Positions 23,649 through 31,029 of a stretch of 33,372 bases of DNA are shown one piece after another. Both the position numbers and the translations under genes were made by a program. The stretch is from a virus. The DNA lies in IMG/VR virus record IMGVR_UViG_3300031885_000073, positions 1-33,372 of that record; one strand, written 5' to 3'. Position 1 is the stretch's first letter; the number at the start of each line of letters is the position of its first letter. Below the pieces are notes generated by a model that did not search any database, was not told where the DNA came from, and saw nothing but the letters and a program-made list of their open reading frames with translations.

Positions 23649-23719
23649 TAGCAGGGGCCAGAGTCGAACTGGCGTATCGAGGGTATGGGCCTCGTGACTG
23701 GCCGCTAGTCTACCCTGCG
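23649..23719 (-). tRNA. tRNA with CAU anticodon (Met-type), initiator-like
   Basis: A 71-nt cloverleaf on the minus strand: acceptor CGCAGGG pairs with CCCTGCT except C1 against U72; T8 A9; D-stem GACT/AGTC with 7-nt loop; anticodon stem CGAGG/CCTCG with loop CCCATAC (anticodon CAU); 4-nt variable region; T-stem GCCAG/CTGGC with loop TTCGACT. Discriminator is A73; CCA is not encoded. The 1-72 mismatch and the A11:U24 pair are initiator hallmarks in bacteria, but the three G:C pairs at the anticodon stem end are incomplete (A29:U41). C33 replaces the almost universal U33, and position 21 is C rather than A. It lies 7 nt after the protease stop. Confidence 0.75.
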
Positions 23720-23726
23720 TGAATGC

Positions 23727-25217
23727 TTAGATAACCCTCCCCCTGACCTTGGCCAGGGCGACCTCGATAGCTTCGGCAACGGCTTTCTTGTAATCCGCGC
23801 TCCGGAGGTATTCGTCGATCAATACTTCGGCGGTCTTGTCGGGCGCGGATGGCTCGATGACGATTTCGGGGGATGCGTCGATGACGATGTCCGGCTCAGG
23901 CTCGAAGGCGATATCATCAACGGGCGCAGGCGCGGGCGCGGGTGCGGGCTCGGGCGTCACCTGAAGCCGTGCCAGGATAGCCGCAACGTCCTGCCTGAGC
24001 GATGCAAGTTCGGCTGACAAATCGGACGGGGCGGGGGCGGGCGCCTGCTTGCTCTCAGGCACAGCCGCATCCTTCTTGTGCTCCTCGATCCATGCCTCAG
24101 CCTCGGCCATCGTAAATTTATCAACGTCGAAAAGATATGTCGCTATCTCCTTGCAGTCCATGCAGTAGAGCGCCTTGATGCCGTCCTTCGCAGATACGGT
24201 AATCGTCCGAATTTCGTGATCGCCATGCCCCTCGGAGACCGGGATGCGATGATAGGAGTCGGTCGTCTCGGGCTTGGTGATGACCTCGGCTGACTTTTCC
24301 CGGTAGGCTACCACAACCTCCGTGCGTTCACCCTCCATGGTTGCCCGTCCATCGGCAAAGGTGTAGTCCTGGCGATAGGTTGGGTGGATGTCTCTCCCCG
24401 GCAGATATTCCGCAAAGATGCAATGCCCATTAGGGAAATCCACGGGGAATACATCCTGAACGGCATACCAAGGCTTCTGCGGGGTTCCCGGTTCTACTGG
24501 TTGTGCTGGCGGATTCAGGGCATTACTAATAGCGGTAAAAAGATCGGATATTGCAGGATTGTTTTCTGCGTCCAGAATTTTATTGTCTGTACCCGGTTCG
24601 CATACGATCGTATGCATTCCGGGTACGGAACCGGAAACGGGCGTCATCACGACATTCAGGTCTTGCATGAGTTGGTCAGACTTAATCATCCCCTTCTGAT
24701 ATGCCTCCAGCACAAGTGCGTCCTGGTTCGCGGGCACGGGCACGGCGCTCACCTCAAGAAGTGATACCTTGCGGTGGATCTTCTCTACGCTGTCAAAGTC
24801 CATCGGGATGAACCCGATCGAGAACGCCCGCTGGTACCCGCCCTTGTAGAGCTGATAGATTTCATCGGCGAACTGAGTCGGCGCAAACTGGAACTTACAG
24901 ATGAGCCCCTTGTCGTCCGTCTTAGACCAGAGCGCCTTACCGATAGCGGGCATGTCGTACCGGTGCGCCCAAAGGAGGCATGGATTCTTGGTATAGTTCG
25001 ACAGATCGATTCCCTTCGGTTCCACGACCTCGCCGTCTCGATCTCGGTCATTGGTCGAAACGCGAGCGACGATAGACCGCTCCTCATCGACGGCCTCGAC
25101 CTTATCGATGGTGAAGACCTTGCGGACGAAGTTCAGGTCATCCTTTTTCCGGTGAAGCCGCTGCGCCATGTGCTTGGCATCGTCGGGATTAATATCGGCA
25201 TATTTTAGAACGTCCAT
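23727..25217 (-). CDS. HK97-type (S78) prohead protease with long C-terminal extension
   Basis: A 496-residue protein. Residues about 30-175 are the prohead serine protease that trims capsid delta domains: LLWAHRYDMPAIGKA (81-95) carries catalytic H85, YQRAFSIGF (128-136) catalytic S133, and LLEVSAVPVPANQDA (153-167) the acidic partner E155. Family members are usually 180-250 residues. Here residues 176-496 follow: a Gly/Pro/Asn-rich part, a domain around 245-385 with YCMDCKEIATYLFDV, then a Pro/Ala linker (APAPAPAPV) and a charged helix near the end. The extension may be a scaffold or a capsid-binding arm. GAGGAG precedes the start. It stands between the Mu-F-like and tRNA/capsid genes. Confidence 0.88.
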   Translation of the reverse strand: MDVLKYADINPDDAKHMAQRLHRKKDDLNFVRKVFTIDKVEAVDEERSIVARVSTNDRDRDGEVVEPKGIDLSNYTKNPCLLWAHRYDMPAIGKALWSKTDDKGLICKFQFAPTQFADEIYQLYKGGYQRAFSIGFIPMDFDSVEKIHRKVSLLEVSAVPVPANQDALVLEAYQKGMIKSDQLMQDLNVVMTPVSGSVPGMHTIVCEPGTDNKILDAENNPAISDLFTAISNALNPPAQPVEPGTPQKPWYAVQDVFPVDFPNGHCIFAEYLPGRDIHPTYRQDYTFADGRATMEGERTEVVVAYREKSAEVITKPETTDSYHRIPVSEGHGDHEIRTITVSAKDGIKALYCMDCKEIATYLFDVDKFTMAEAEAWIEEHKKDAAVPESKQAPAPAPSDLSAELASLRQDVAAILARLQVTPEPAPAPAPAPVDDIAFEPEPDIVIDASPEIVIEPSAPDKTAEVLIDEYLRSADYKKAVAEAIEVALAKVRGRVI

Positions 25218-25288
25218 TTATGTAATCTCCTCATTTCGTTAGAATCTATAGCGGAATGATTCCAACAATGCCCAGCATAATTTTATCA

Positions 25289-25462
25289 TCAAACATCATC
25301 ATGCCTAGACTCATAACAATCTCGGCACCAGTATGAATATTTTGCGTTATCTTTTTCTTCATCTGAATCTGCGAGTTCCCGGCAATAGGGGTCTTGCGCC
25401 CAACTACATTCTTTAATTTTCCCACAATGATCGCATTCAACCAAGGTGGTATTTTCGTTCAT
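25289..25462 (-). CDS. Small zinc-ribbon-like protein, 57 residues
   Basis: ATG at 25462 with AAGGAG 6 nt upstream, 57 codons to TGA at 25289. The sequence is MNENTTLVECDHCGKIKECS, then DPYCREL, and WCRDCYESRHDDV at the end. CxxC at residues 10-13 and 46-49, with C19 and C27 between, gives a likely zinc-binding knuckle. A longer open frame overlaps it (25246-25440) but has no Shine-Dalgarno or plausible domain. The gene fits exactly between Mu-F and the protease. Function unknown. Confidence 0.78.
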   Translation of the reverse strand: MNENTTLVECDHCGKIKECSWAQDPYCRELADSDEEKDNAKYSYWCRDCYESRHDDV

Positions 25463-25474
25463 ATCGTCTCCTTG

Positions 25475-26377
25475 CTATTCTACCACCGGCAACACTGAAC
25501 ACCTACAAGACGGATGCCTGGGGGGTGTCATGCCGTCCCCGTAGTCGTCATCGAAGAACGTATCCTCAAGCCCGACGACATCGCCATCCATCTTCGCGCA
25601 GATGTCGCAACAATCCGGCGCCGTCAGCCACTGCTTCTGCTCGACCACCCCGCTCTGCCTATATGCCTCGATTGCCGCCTCGTTCGACGCTCGGCTTACC
25701 TCTGTCCGCGTGATAATCTCAGCGCGGTATATATTCCATGAGTCGAATAGCCCATTGACGTCTTTCATTATCTCGGGGATCGTTTTCCCCTGTTCGAATC
25801 CGGTATCCAGAATGGCCCTGAGCTTTTCCGTGTTCACGGTTTCGAGCTTTTCACTGAACTTGAACACGTAGTCCGCCAACCATTTCTTGAGTTGCGGGCT
25901 CCCGACATCGAACGCAATGCCCAGGTCCTTCCCCTGAATGACGTTGATGCCCTTGCCCGAGCCCAGTTCATCGAGCTTCTCCTGGCCGAGGTCGGCAAGG
26001 ATCATCGTCATGAGCCTCTTCGTCTCTTTCGCCAGGCGATTTCTAAAGGACGCCTGCGGATACATGACGTTATCAGTCTGGCCCTTGCGCCCCTGCGCCT
26101 TCTTAATCTTCTTGAGGTTGGCCAGGATGATAGCCTGCTCGTCGGCCCAGAGAGAGCGGAGCATCGACTTCCAGCGCCGCTCGTATGGCGCAAGTCGCTT
26201 GAACTCAGCATCGAAGTAGGCGGCATGGGCGATACGGACGGGCATCCTTTCACCGGATGGTGAAACGGCCAGCGTCAGCTTATGGCGAATCATCTCCTCA
26301 GCCTCGGCCCCGCAGATGGCGCGGATCATGGCATCGGCTATGGTGTCGATGTCGGAAGAGGCGAAGTGAGGGGTCAT
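25475..26377 (-). CDS. Mu gpF-like head morphogenesis protein
   Basis: A 300-residue protein. The C-terminal 100 residues are the Mu-F-like domain: EIITRTEVSRASNEAAIEAY, QWLTAPDCCDICAKMDGDVV and PPRHPSCRCSVLPVVE, which contains the family's C-x2-C, D-G and P-x-H-P-x-C-x-C motifs, probably binding a metal. The first 200 residues are helical, including a long Lys/Glu-rich segment. The family is a minor head protein made next to the portal, thought to act in head assembly or DNA ejection. ATG is the only plausible start. Confidence 0.88.
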   Translation of the reverse strand: MTPHFASSDIDTIADAMIRAICGAEAEEMIRHKLTLAVSPSGERMPVRIAHAAYFDAEFKRLAPYERRWKSMLRSLWADEQAIILANLKKIKKAQGRKGQTDNVMYPQASFRNRLAKETKRLMTMILADLGQEKLDELGSGKGINVIQGKDLGIAFDVGSPQLKKWLADYVFKFSEKLETVNTEKLRAILDTGFEQGKTIPEIMKDVNGLFDSWNIYRAEIITRTEVSRASNEAAIEAYRQSGVVEQKQWLTAPDCCDICAKMDGDVVGLEDTFFDDDYGDGMTPPRHPSCRCSVLPVVE

Positions 26378-26427
26378 TCAGTATTTCCAATGTATGGGCA
26401 TAAGTGTAGGATCATCGGGAACCTCAA

Positions 26428-26673
26428 TTATGTCACGCTTGCCTTGAATCTCTGCCAAAGGGCGATCATGTAGTCGGCCATCTCTCGTTGTTCTTCGCTA
26501 GTCAGAAGGTCCGGATCATTGTAGTTAGTATTAAGCACTAGCCCTCCATCTCCGCCATACCCGGCATACCATTCATTGTCATTAAATTCCGGCGGGGTAA
26601 TGCTAAGTGCTTCGCCGAAGATGGATACTGCATGCCCAGTAGAAAAAATAATTTTATTGCGCTCAATCCTCAT
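26428..26673 (-). CDS. Small conserved-looking phage protein, 81 residues
   Basis: ATG at 26673 has a strong GGAGGGAG site 3-8 nt upstream. It codes for 81 residues starting MRIERNKIIFSTGHAVSIFG, then WYAGYGGDGGLVLNTNYND and EQREMADYMIALWQRF. It appears soluble. It sits 13 nt after the portal stop and 50 nt before Mu-F. I do not recognise its family; a head-assembly accessory role is only suggested by position. Confidence 0.7.
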   Translation of the reverse strand: MRIERNKIIFSTGHAVSIFGEALSITPPEFNDNEWYAGYGGDGGLVLNTNYNDPDLLTSEEQREMADYMIALWQRFKASVT

Positions 26674-26686
26674 TTCTCCCTCCTTC

Positions 26687-28174
26687 TTATTTTTTCCCCG
26701 TCACTCCGAGTTTTTCCTTTATCCGCTCGATAACCTTGCCGGCCAGCGCGTCGGCCTCCTCGTCAGGATTCGCGGGCAGCTCCTCCTCCGGCGGTATCGT
26801 CACGGGGGCAGGTTCGCGCCCTGTATCGCTTATCGGAACCATATTGAACGGCACGAAAAGAGTATCTGCCCCATCGACCGGCTCAAGCCCCATGTCGGCC
26901 CTCGCCTCGTTCCGCGTCATCACCCCCGCGTTCACGTACTGCGTCCGTTCGGCTAATTGGCTTACCTTATCCTCCGGCACCACGTCCTCAAACGCCGCAA
27001 ACAGTGTCCCGCTCTCGTCGAACATGGGCAACAGCTTTTCGTTTATCTTCTCCTCGATCTTCCTGAGCCTGGGTTGGATGGCAGCTTTGGCGTGCTGGTA
27101 TTGCGCCCCCTCGACGTTGGCCCGGATGGCGTCCTGCGCCCAGAGCGCAATCGGTGTCCCGAAGGCAGCACAAATCTCTTCCCGCGTGATGCGCCTGCCC
27201 TCGATAAAGCTAATCTCCTCGTTTGTCATGCTGTCCCGGACATACTTGAGGCCCGGCGGAAGGATGGCGGTCTCGCCGCCTTTCCCCGCCCCGGCGTATC
27301 GCTGTTTCCACTCTTCGCGGAGCCGATCCACCTCGACGCTGGATACCTCACTTGTCGATTCGAGCACCCCGCCCGTCCGCGCCTTCTTCTCGAATAGCGC
27401 CTCCTCGTACTCGTACATCTTAGAATTCGTATAGACGGCATCGCATATCCCGCGCACGACACCCATGCCGCGATACTGGCTGGCCGGGTTCGGGAACGAG
27501 AACGCGACGATATCCTCAATTGGAACGTCGAATCTGACAGCCCCGCGCTCATACCGGTACCCCGTGATGAAATCCTTGAACGTCTTGCCGGGGATGGGCG
27601 ATATGTACTGGCTCGGTATAGGCCAGAGTTCGACCGGCTGGCTGAGCTTGCCCTTGATGATGTACCAATACGCCTCACCCATGAGGTCAAGGAACATGAT
27701 CGTCAGCTCCATGAGGTCCGAGCGGTTCATGAACGGATTGACGTTCTCCATGAGGTCCAGGAAGGCGTGCTCCGTAACCTCCTCGACATCGGCGGCCTTG
27801 GTGCGCCATTGGGGCGCAAGCCTCGCCCTGGTGCGCCGATCGACCTTCGCCGTCTTGATCGACCGCCACGACTTCCCGCCCTCGGGTACGCGGGCATAGA
27901 GTTCAAGCGGCACGGCGGCGCAGGACTGCGCGTTAAGCGACGTGCAGATATAGACCCAGGACGTGAAGTTGTCGATGGCGTCCATCTTGCTGGTGGGCTT
28001 CTTGCCGCGCATGACGCCCTCGCCCCAGTACCGCGAGTCCATCCATGCGGACGGGTCGCCGACGGGCGCATTCCCGCCCTTTATGAACTGCCGGAGCCGC
28101 CCCAACCTCAGGGCCAGGCGCTCCAACCCATTCAAGCGTTCTATTTTATCCATCGGTTTATTGTCCTCAGCCAA
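26687..28174 (-). CDS. HK97-family portal protein
   Basis: A 495-residue portal, the dodecameric ring through which DNA enters the head. Marks of the HK97-type portal family are SWVYICTSLNAQSCAAVPLE (71-90), LMELTIMFLDLMGEAYWYI, FSFPNPASQYRGMGVVRGI, EALFEKKARTGGVLE, LREEWKQRYAGAGKGGETAI, GLKYVRDSMT and ITREEICAAFGTPIALWAQD. The C-terminal 60 residues are Pro/Glu-rich and likely disordered. It overlaps the terminase stop by 8 nt, so the two are translated together. Length is near the family norm with an extended tail. Confidence 0.94.
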   Translation of the reverse strand: MAEDNKPMDKIERLNGLERLALRLGRLRQFIKGGNAPVGDPSAWMDSRYWGEGVMRGKKPTSKMDAIDNFTSWVYICTSLNAQSCAAVPLELYARVPEGGKSWRSIKTAKVDRRTRARLAPQWRTKAADVEEVTEHAFLDLMENVNPFMNRSDLMELTIMFLDLMGEAYWYIIKGKLSQPVELWPIPSQYISPIPGKTFKDFITGYRYERGAVRFDVPIEDIVAFSFPNPASQYRGMGVVRGICDAVYTNSKMYEYEEALFEKKARTGGVLESTSEVSSVEVDRLREEWKQRYAGAGKGGETAILPPGLKYVRDSMTNEEISFIEGRRITREEICAAFGTPIALWAQDAIRANVEGAQYQHAKAAIQPRLRKIEEKINEKLLPMFDESGTLFAAFEDVVPEDKVSQLAERTQYVNAGVMTRNEARADMGLEPVDGADTLFVPFNMVPISDTGREPAPVTIPPEEELPANPDEEADALAGKVIERIKEKLGVTGKK

Positions 28175-29378
28175 TGAAATGGAAGTGCCGCTCGATCCGG
28201 CCCGCGCAATGCGTGTGGATCGCGTAGCGGACGGCGCTCATAAGGTGGTCATTAAATTCGGCAGGCACGGCAAGCGAGTTCCCGGCCTTGTCGGTCTTGT
28301 ATTTATATCGCCGTCGTTCATCGACTAGATTAGGCGAGTCGCCGATAATGTGAATCTTGAGGTTCTTGAGATAATCAATCCCGGCTCGCACGCTGTCCGG
28401 CCCCTTGGCACATGGCTTCACGTTCAGTCCGGCCCTGCAAATCTCTTCTATCGACTTGGGTTCCGCTGAGTCGGCGTAAACCTCATCTGTCCGATTGATG
28501 CCCTTGCTCTTCATGACGGAGGCAAGTTCCTGGTTCGTGAGATTCCGGGCATAAAGGAGTTCTTCCAGCCAGAACTCGTCGGCCTTGCGATAGACGCAGG
28601 CAAGCGCCGCAGGGTCGACCGAGAAGCCGAAATCCAGACCATAGAACATCTCGTCATAGAATGTCCCTTCCGGCCGACTGACAACATCCCAGTTGAAGAT
28701 GACGCCCTTCGCCAGTGCCCATTGCCCGAATCGATAGATGGCCGAATAGGTCGGATCGTCCAGCATATCGAGCCGGGCACGATAAGCCTCCCGAATTTCG
28801 GCTATCGGGTTATCTTCAACCGTTGAGATATGGACAAGCGCATCGGAGTCCTTGTGGTCGAAGAACCGTTCCTTGAGCCAGGGGGCCGCTGCTTCATCCG
28901 GGTTGAACGAAAGTAAAATCTGTTGGTAGGATGGGCCGGGTTCACGGAGCCGGAGGTCGATCTGTGTAAAGTCGTCCTTCGTGAACTCGGTCGTCTCTTC
29001 CATCCAGATCCCAGTGACGCCCTTGATGGACTTAATCTTGTCGGGGTCATCCAGGCCGTCAAACAGCCATTCGTTCCGCCTCCCGTTGGGGGCATTGAAG
29101 GCGATGGTGCGTTCAGTCTTGTTAAACTCGTAAGGATTGCCCGTAGCATCGAGCAAGTTCTTGCTGACCTCAAGAACGGACTCACGGACACGGGAGCGGA
29201 CCTTACGGAGAATCAGGAATCGATGCCCGCCCTCTTTCATGGAGCGGTAGTAAAGCTTCCGAGCGGCAAATTCGGATTTACCTGAACCTGCTCCACCGCA
29301 TAAAACGAGATAACGGGCCTTCTCGTAGAAAAGTTGCTCAAATCTCGGAGAGACGTCTATATAGACCTTCTTCTTCAT
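28167..29378 (-). CDS. terL: Terminase large subunit (PBSX/Terminase_3-type)
   Basis: A 403-residue packaging motor. ATPase: Walker A LCGGAGSGKS (GGAGSGKS at 28-35), Walker B GIWMEE (123-128) and a SFNP coupling segment (157-160). Nuclease: YGLDFGF (D249), YADSAEP (D303) and NDHLMSAVRY (D377), the three acidic residues of an RNase-H-like fold. Residues around 180-230 carry the VEDNPI-x-linker that is common in this group. It starts ATGA-overlapped with the small subunit. Residues and length are standard for this family, which is often linked to cos or headful (pac) cutting; which one applies here cannot be told. Confidence 0.95.
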   Translation of the reverse strand: MKKKVYIDVSPRFEQLFYEKARYLVLCGGAGSGKSEFAARKLYYRSMKEGGHRFLILRKVRSRVRESVLEVSKNLLDATGNPYEFNKTERTIAFNAPNGRRNEWLFDGLDDPDKIKSIKGVTGIWMEETTEFTKDDFTQIDLRLREPGPSYQQILLSFNPDEAAAPWLKERFFDHKDSDALVHISTVEDNPIAEIREAYRARLDMLDDPTYSAIYRFGQWALAKGVIFNWDVVSRPEGTFYDEMFYGLDFGFSVDPAALACVYRKADEFWLEELLYARNLTNQELASVMKSKGINRTDEVYADSAEPKSIEEICRAGLNVKPCAKGPDSVRAGIDYLKNLKIHIIGDSPNLVDERRRYKYKTDKAGNSLAVPAEFNDHLMSAVRYAIHTHCAGRIERHFHFIG

Positions 29379-29680
29379 TTTTCATGGCCATCACCATCAT
29401 TCACGTGGATGACCCGAATGATAAATTCCCGATCCTCGCCATCGGCATCGGACGCATTGCCGACATTCACGTCTGCGGGCAGCATCTTCGTGATCCACTG
29501 ATAGAAGGCGGCCTTGTTGTGGTTTGAGGCGTTGACCCATTCGAGAAGCCCGTTCTCCCCGCCCGTGCGCTCGAAGACATTGAGAAAGGCAGCCTTTAGG
29601 GTCGTAAATTTATTGACAGACCCCTTGCGTCTACCCCTTGGGTTTGCGCTTATTCCAGGTTGGAACGGCTTCTTGGCCAT
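29375..29680 (-). CDS. Probable terminase small subunit (DUF5681-like)
   Basis: A 101-residue protein starting AKKPFQPGISANPRGRRKGS, the FxPGxSGNPxGRxxG motif of the DUF5681/terminase-small-like group that binds DNA near the packaging site. The remaining part is helical (LKAAFLNVFERTGGENGLLE, then AAFYQWITKML). It directly precedes the large subunit with a 4-nt overlap, which supports the assignment. It overlaps the previous gene by 50 nt in a different frame. Confidence 0.82.
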   Translation of the reverse strand: MAKKPFQPGISANPRGRRKGSVNKFTTLKAAFLNVFERTGGENGLLEWVNASNHNKAAFYQWITKMLPADVNVGNASDADGEDREFIIRVIHVNDGDGHEK

Positions 29681-29885
29681 CTGTTTTTTCTCTGTTGTTT
29701 ATTGCCGTATCCGGCATGACGACGACCGTGACGTTGGCATCTCCACGATGAAGTCGATGAAGGACTTCTAAGACCTCATCAGTCGGAAGGAATCGGAGTT
29801 TGAGTTCGCCTTCGGTATCATTGGAAAGGAGCGATTTGACGCTGATGAGTTTTATCTGGGCGGGGAAGGCAATTTTGTCGGGCAT
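29631..29885 (-). CDS. Small phage protein upstream of terminase, 84 residues
   Basis: An 84-residue protein: MPDKIAFPAQIKLISVKSLL, then LPTDEVLEVLHRLHRGDANV and VVVMPDTAINNREK. A strand-rich N-terminal half and a central helix suggest a small soluble fold; the last 25 residues are charged. The weak Shine-Dalgarno (GAG) and 50-nt overlap with the small terminase subunit are compatible with translational coupling. I do not recognise it. Confidence 0.6.
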   Translation of the reverse strand: MPDKIAFPAQIKLISVKSLLSNDTEGELKLRFLPTDEVLEVLHRLHRGDANVTVVVMPDTAINNREKTDGQEAVPTWNKRKPKG

Positions 29886-29896
29886 GTTCTCATACT

Positions 29897-30016
29897 TTAT
29901 TTGTGGGCGGCATTATCTCGGGAATTACCCTTCGCGTGGCCGCCCGTCGTGATTGAAGCAAGGGCCGTCATCGAGGCGGCCCTGCGCCCTTTCGCCGAAG
30001 CTACCGGGGGTGACAT
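29897..30016 (-). CDS. Possible 39-residue ORF, doubtful
   Basis: ATG at 30016 to TAA at 29897 encodes 39 residues (start MSPPVASAKGRRAASMTALA). There is no good Shine-Dalgarno, the sequence is basic and low-complexity, and it overlaps the regulatory-looking gap. It could be a leader peptide or chance. It ends 12 nt before the next gene starts. Confidence 0.2.
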   Translation of the reverse strand: MSPPVASAKGRRAASMTALASITTGGHAKGNSRDNAAHK

Positions 30017-30082
30017 TTCTCGCGACAGTTTGTCGCTAGATGGACAAAAAGCCCATTACTTATGAATATGTGTCAACCTTCA

Positions 30083-30123
30083 TACACCATATTATGAGCC
30101 ATTAATGCGTCATTTATGGTGTA
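30083..30123. promoter_or_regulatory. 9-bp inverted repeat, candidate operator
   Basis: Perfect arms TACACCATA and TATGGTGTA separated by 23 nt, within the AT-rich non-coding gap and near the TTGACA and CATAAT elements. The centre-to-centre distance is about 32 nt, roughly three helical turns, which would suit two dimers or one looped complex. No repressor gene is in the window. Confidence 0.4.
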
Positions 30124-30179
30124 ATGCCCGGCTCAGTGCGCATTGCCCAATTCCTAGGTAAATAAAATTTCTTTAATAA

Positions 30180-30207
30180 GGGCGGTCGCTATTAAAGCGA
30201 ATCGCCC
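30180..30207 (-). terminator. Terminator-like hairpin at the end of the membrane-protein operon
   Basis: Minus-strand RNA: GGGCG, AT bulge, TCGCT, loop TTAAT, AGCGA, C bulge, CGCCC, followed by TTATTAAAGAAATTTTATTT. Two 5-bp stems with an internal loop. It overlaps the stop codon of the 57-aa membrane gene. The T-rich tail is interrupted, so strength is uncertain. Confidence 0.5.
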
Positions 30208-30365
30208 TTCGCCTTAACAACGCTTGCCGCAATAATGGCGACGATGATGGCCCTGACCACGGCAACGATGGTATAGACAATAACCGCCAGGACGATAAGG
30301 GGAAGCAGGGCGACACATATGACCCCAACGATTGCGGCCCCTATAATTTGGCCCACGTACTTCAT
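30192..30365 (-). CDS. Small membrane protein, 57 residues
   Basis: ATG at 30365 overlaps the previous stop as ATGA; 57 codons to TAA at 30192. The protein starts MKYVGQIIGAAIVGVICVAL, continues with LPLIVLAVIVYTIVAVV and RAIIVAIIAA, and ends in VKAKGDSL. Nearly the whole chain is hydrophobic, enough for two transmembrane helices. It could be a holin-like or phage membrane-modifying protein. No family is recognised. Confidence 0.75.
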   Translation of the reverse strand: MKYVGQIIGAAIVGVICVALLPLIVLAVIVYTIVAVVRAIIVAIIAASVVKAKGDSL

Positions 30366-30628
30366 TCCTTCTCCTCCTCGTTAAGGGCGGTGATCTTCTT
30401 CCGTAATTGCTCAAGCTCTTTTGCTGTTGCATCCTCAAAGTCCCACTTCTTGCGCAAGCGATGGTATGCCTTTTGCTTCTTGGTCAGGAAGCGGATTTCC
30501 TCAATGGCGTATTGGTTTGCGCCGGGCCCCGTCTCGTAGACCTCGATGCGGCCTCCGACGTAGGCCGACCAACTGGGATCCATAATGCACTCTTCAACGA
30601 ACGATAGAAAATAGGTTGGCCCCTTCAT
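30362..30628 (-). CDS. Small soluble protein with C-terminal helix, 88 residues
   Basis: An 88-residue protein starting ATGA-overlapped with the preceding gene. It begins MKGPTYFLSFVEECIMDPSW and has YVGGRIEVYETGPGANQYAI, then a Lys/Glu-rich helix RLRKKWDFEDATAKELEQLR to the end. It is the only clearly soluble member between membrane genes. Possibly a cytoplasmic partner of its neighbours; no motif is diagnostic. Confidence 0.68.
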   Translation of the reverse strand: MKGPTYFLSFVEECIMDPSWSAYVGGRIEVYETGPGANQYAIEEIRFLTKKQKAYHRLRKKWDFEDATAKELEQLRKKITALNEEEKE

Positions 30629-30876
30629 CGGTTATGCCTCACGGCCCAGTACGTCCCGATCCCATTCCCCACGACAAAACCCACGATGCACGTCATGTCG
30701 TGTGTCGCCAGCGCCCGTTCGATCACCCCGAAGGTGAACAGGGGAATGATCACAGCATAGAGCGATGCCCGGAAGGCCCGTCGCTCCGATAAAGCCATGT
30801 AGTATAGGGCGATGAATACGTCCGCGACGACCCCCAGGGCGACGTAAATAAGCAGGGTCAGCAAGTGGCGGCTCAT
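30625..30876 (-). CDS. Integral membrane protein, 83 residues
   Basis: ATG at 30876 has AGAGG a few nt upstream; the ATG at 30888 lacks a site. The chain has hydrophobic segments LLTLLIYVALGVVADVFIAL, then ASLYAVIIPLFTFGVI and TCIVGFVVGNGIGTYWAV, giving two or three transmembrane helices with charged loops. Size and topology resemble class I or II holins. It overlaps the next gene by 4 nt. Function is not proved. Confidence 0.72.
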   Translation of the reverse strand: MSRHLLTLLIYVALGVVADVFIALYYMALSERRAFRASLYAVIIPLFTFGVIERALATHDMTCIVGFVVGNGIGTYWAVRHNR

Positions 30877-30894
30877 CGGCCCTCTCATGCGCAG

Positions 30895-31029
30895 TCACGT
30901 GCGCCTCTTGTACCATCGCCACACCACGACCAGGCAGAACCCGAGCGCGAGCAGTGCGCCGATGTTTAGGGGAGAGAGCTGTAACTTTAGGCCGAATTGG
31001 ATGACTAGGTATTCGGGTATAAGATTCAC
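30895..31029 (-). CDS. Single-pass small membrane protein, 44 residues
   Basis: Starts with GTG at 31029, overlapping the preceding stop as GTGA, with GAGG 8 nt upstream. The 44-residue protein has a transmembrane helix LNIGALLALGFCLVVVWRWY followed by KRRT, a positive-inside tail. The longer open frame from ATG 31131 would overlap the preceding gene by over 100 nt and is unlikely. Possibly a holin, antiholin or other small regulator. Confidence 0.62.
   Translation of the reverse strand: MNLIPEYLVIQFGLKLQLSPLNIGALLALGFCLVVVWRWYKRRT

Larger units (their letters stand above)
29886..30179 (-). promoter_or_regulatory. Regulatory-looking gap before the packaging operon
   Basis: A 294-nt stretch with no convincing gene. 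It holds an AT-rich core (about 30040-30180) with TTGACA (30076-30071, minus strand) but no matching -10 at 16-18 nt; CATAAT (minus, around 30099-30094) is another -10 candidate without a clear -35. Two inverted repeats lie here: TACACCATA/TATGGTGTA (30083-30091 and 30115-30123, 23-nt spacer) and GCGACA/TGTCGC (30022-30036, GTT loop). It probably controls the head operon. Confidence 0.4.

Noticed and set aside
23649-23719. tRNA as a prophage attachment site
   Set aside because: No integrase or repeated half-site is in the window and the tRNA lies inside the head operon. It is more likely a cargo tRNA.
25246-25440. A 64-codon minus-strand frame between Mu-F and the protease
   Set aside because: It overlaps a better frame (25289-25462) that has AAGGAG at proper spacing, two CxxC motifs and an acidic, protein-like composition; the 64-codon frame has none of these.
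30214-30438. A 74-codon minus-strand Arg/Gly-rich frame
   Set aside because: It overlaps two genes linked by ATGA (30362-30628 and 30192-30365). Its Arg/Cys/His-rich composition is typical of an out-of-frame reading.
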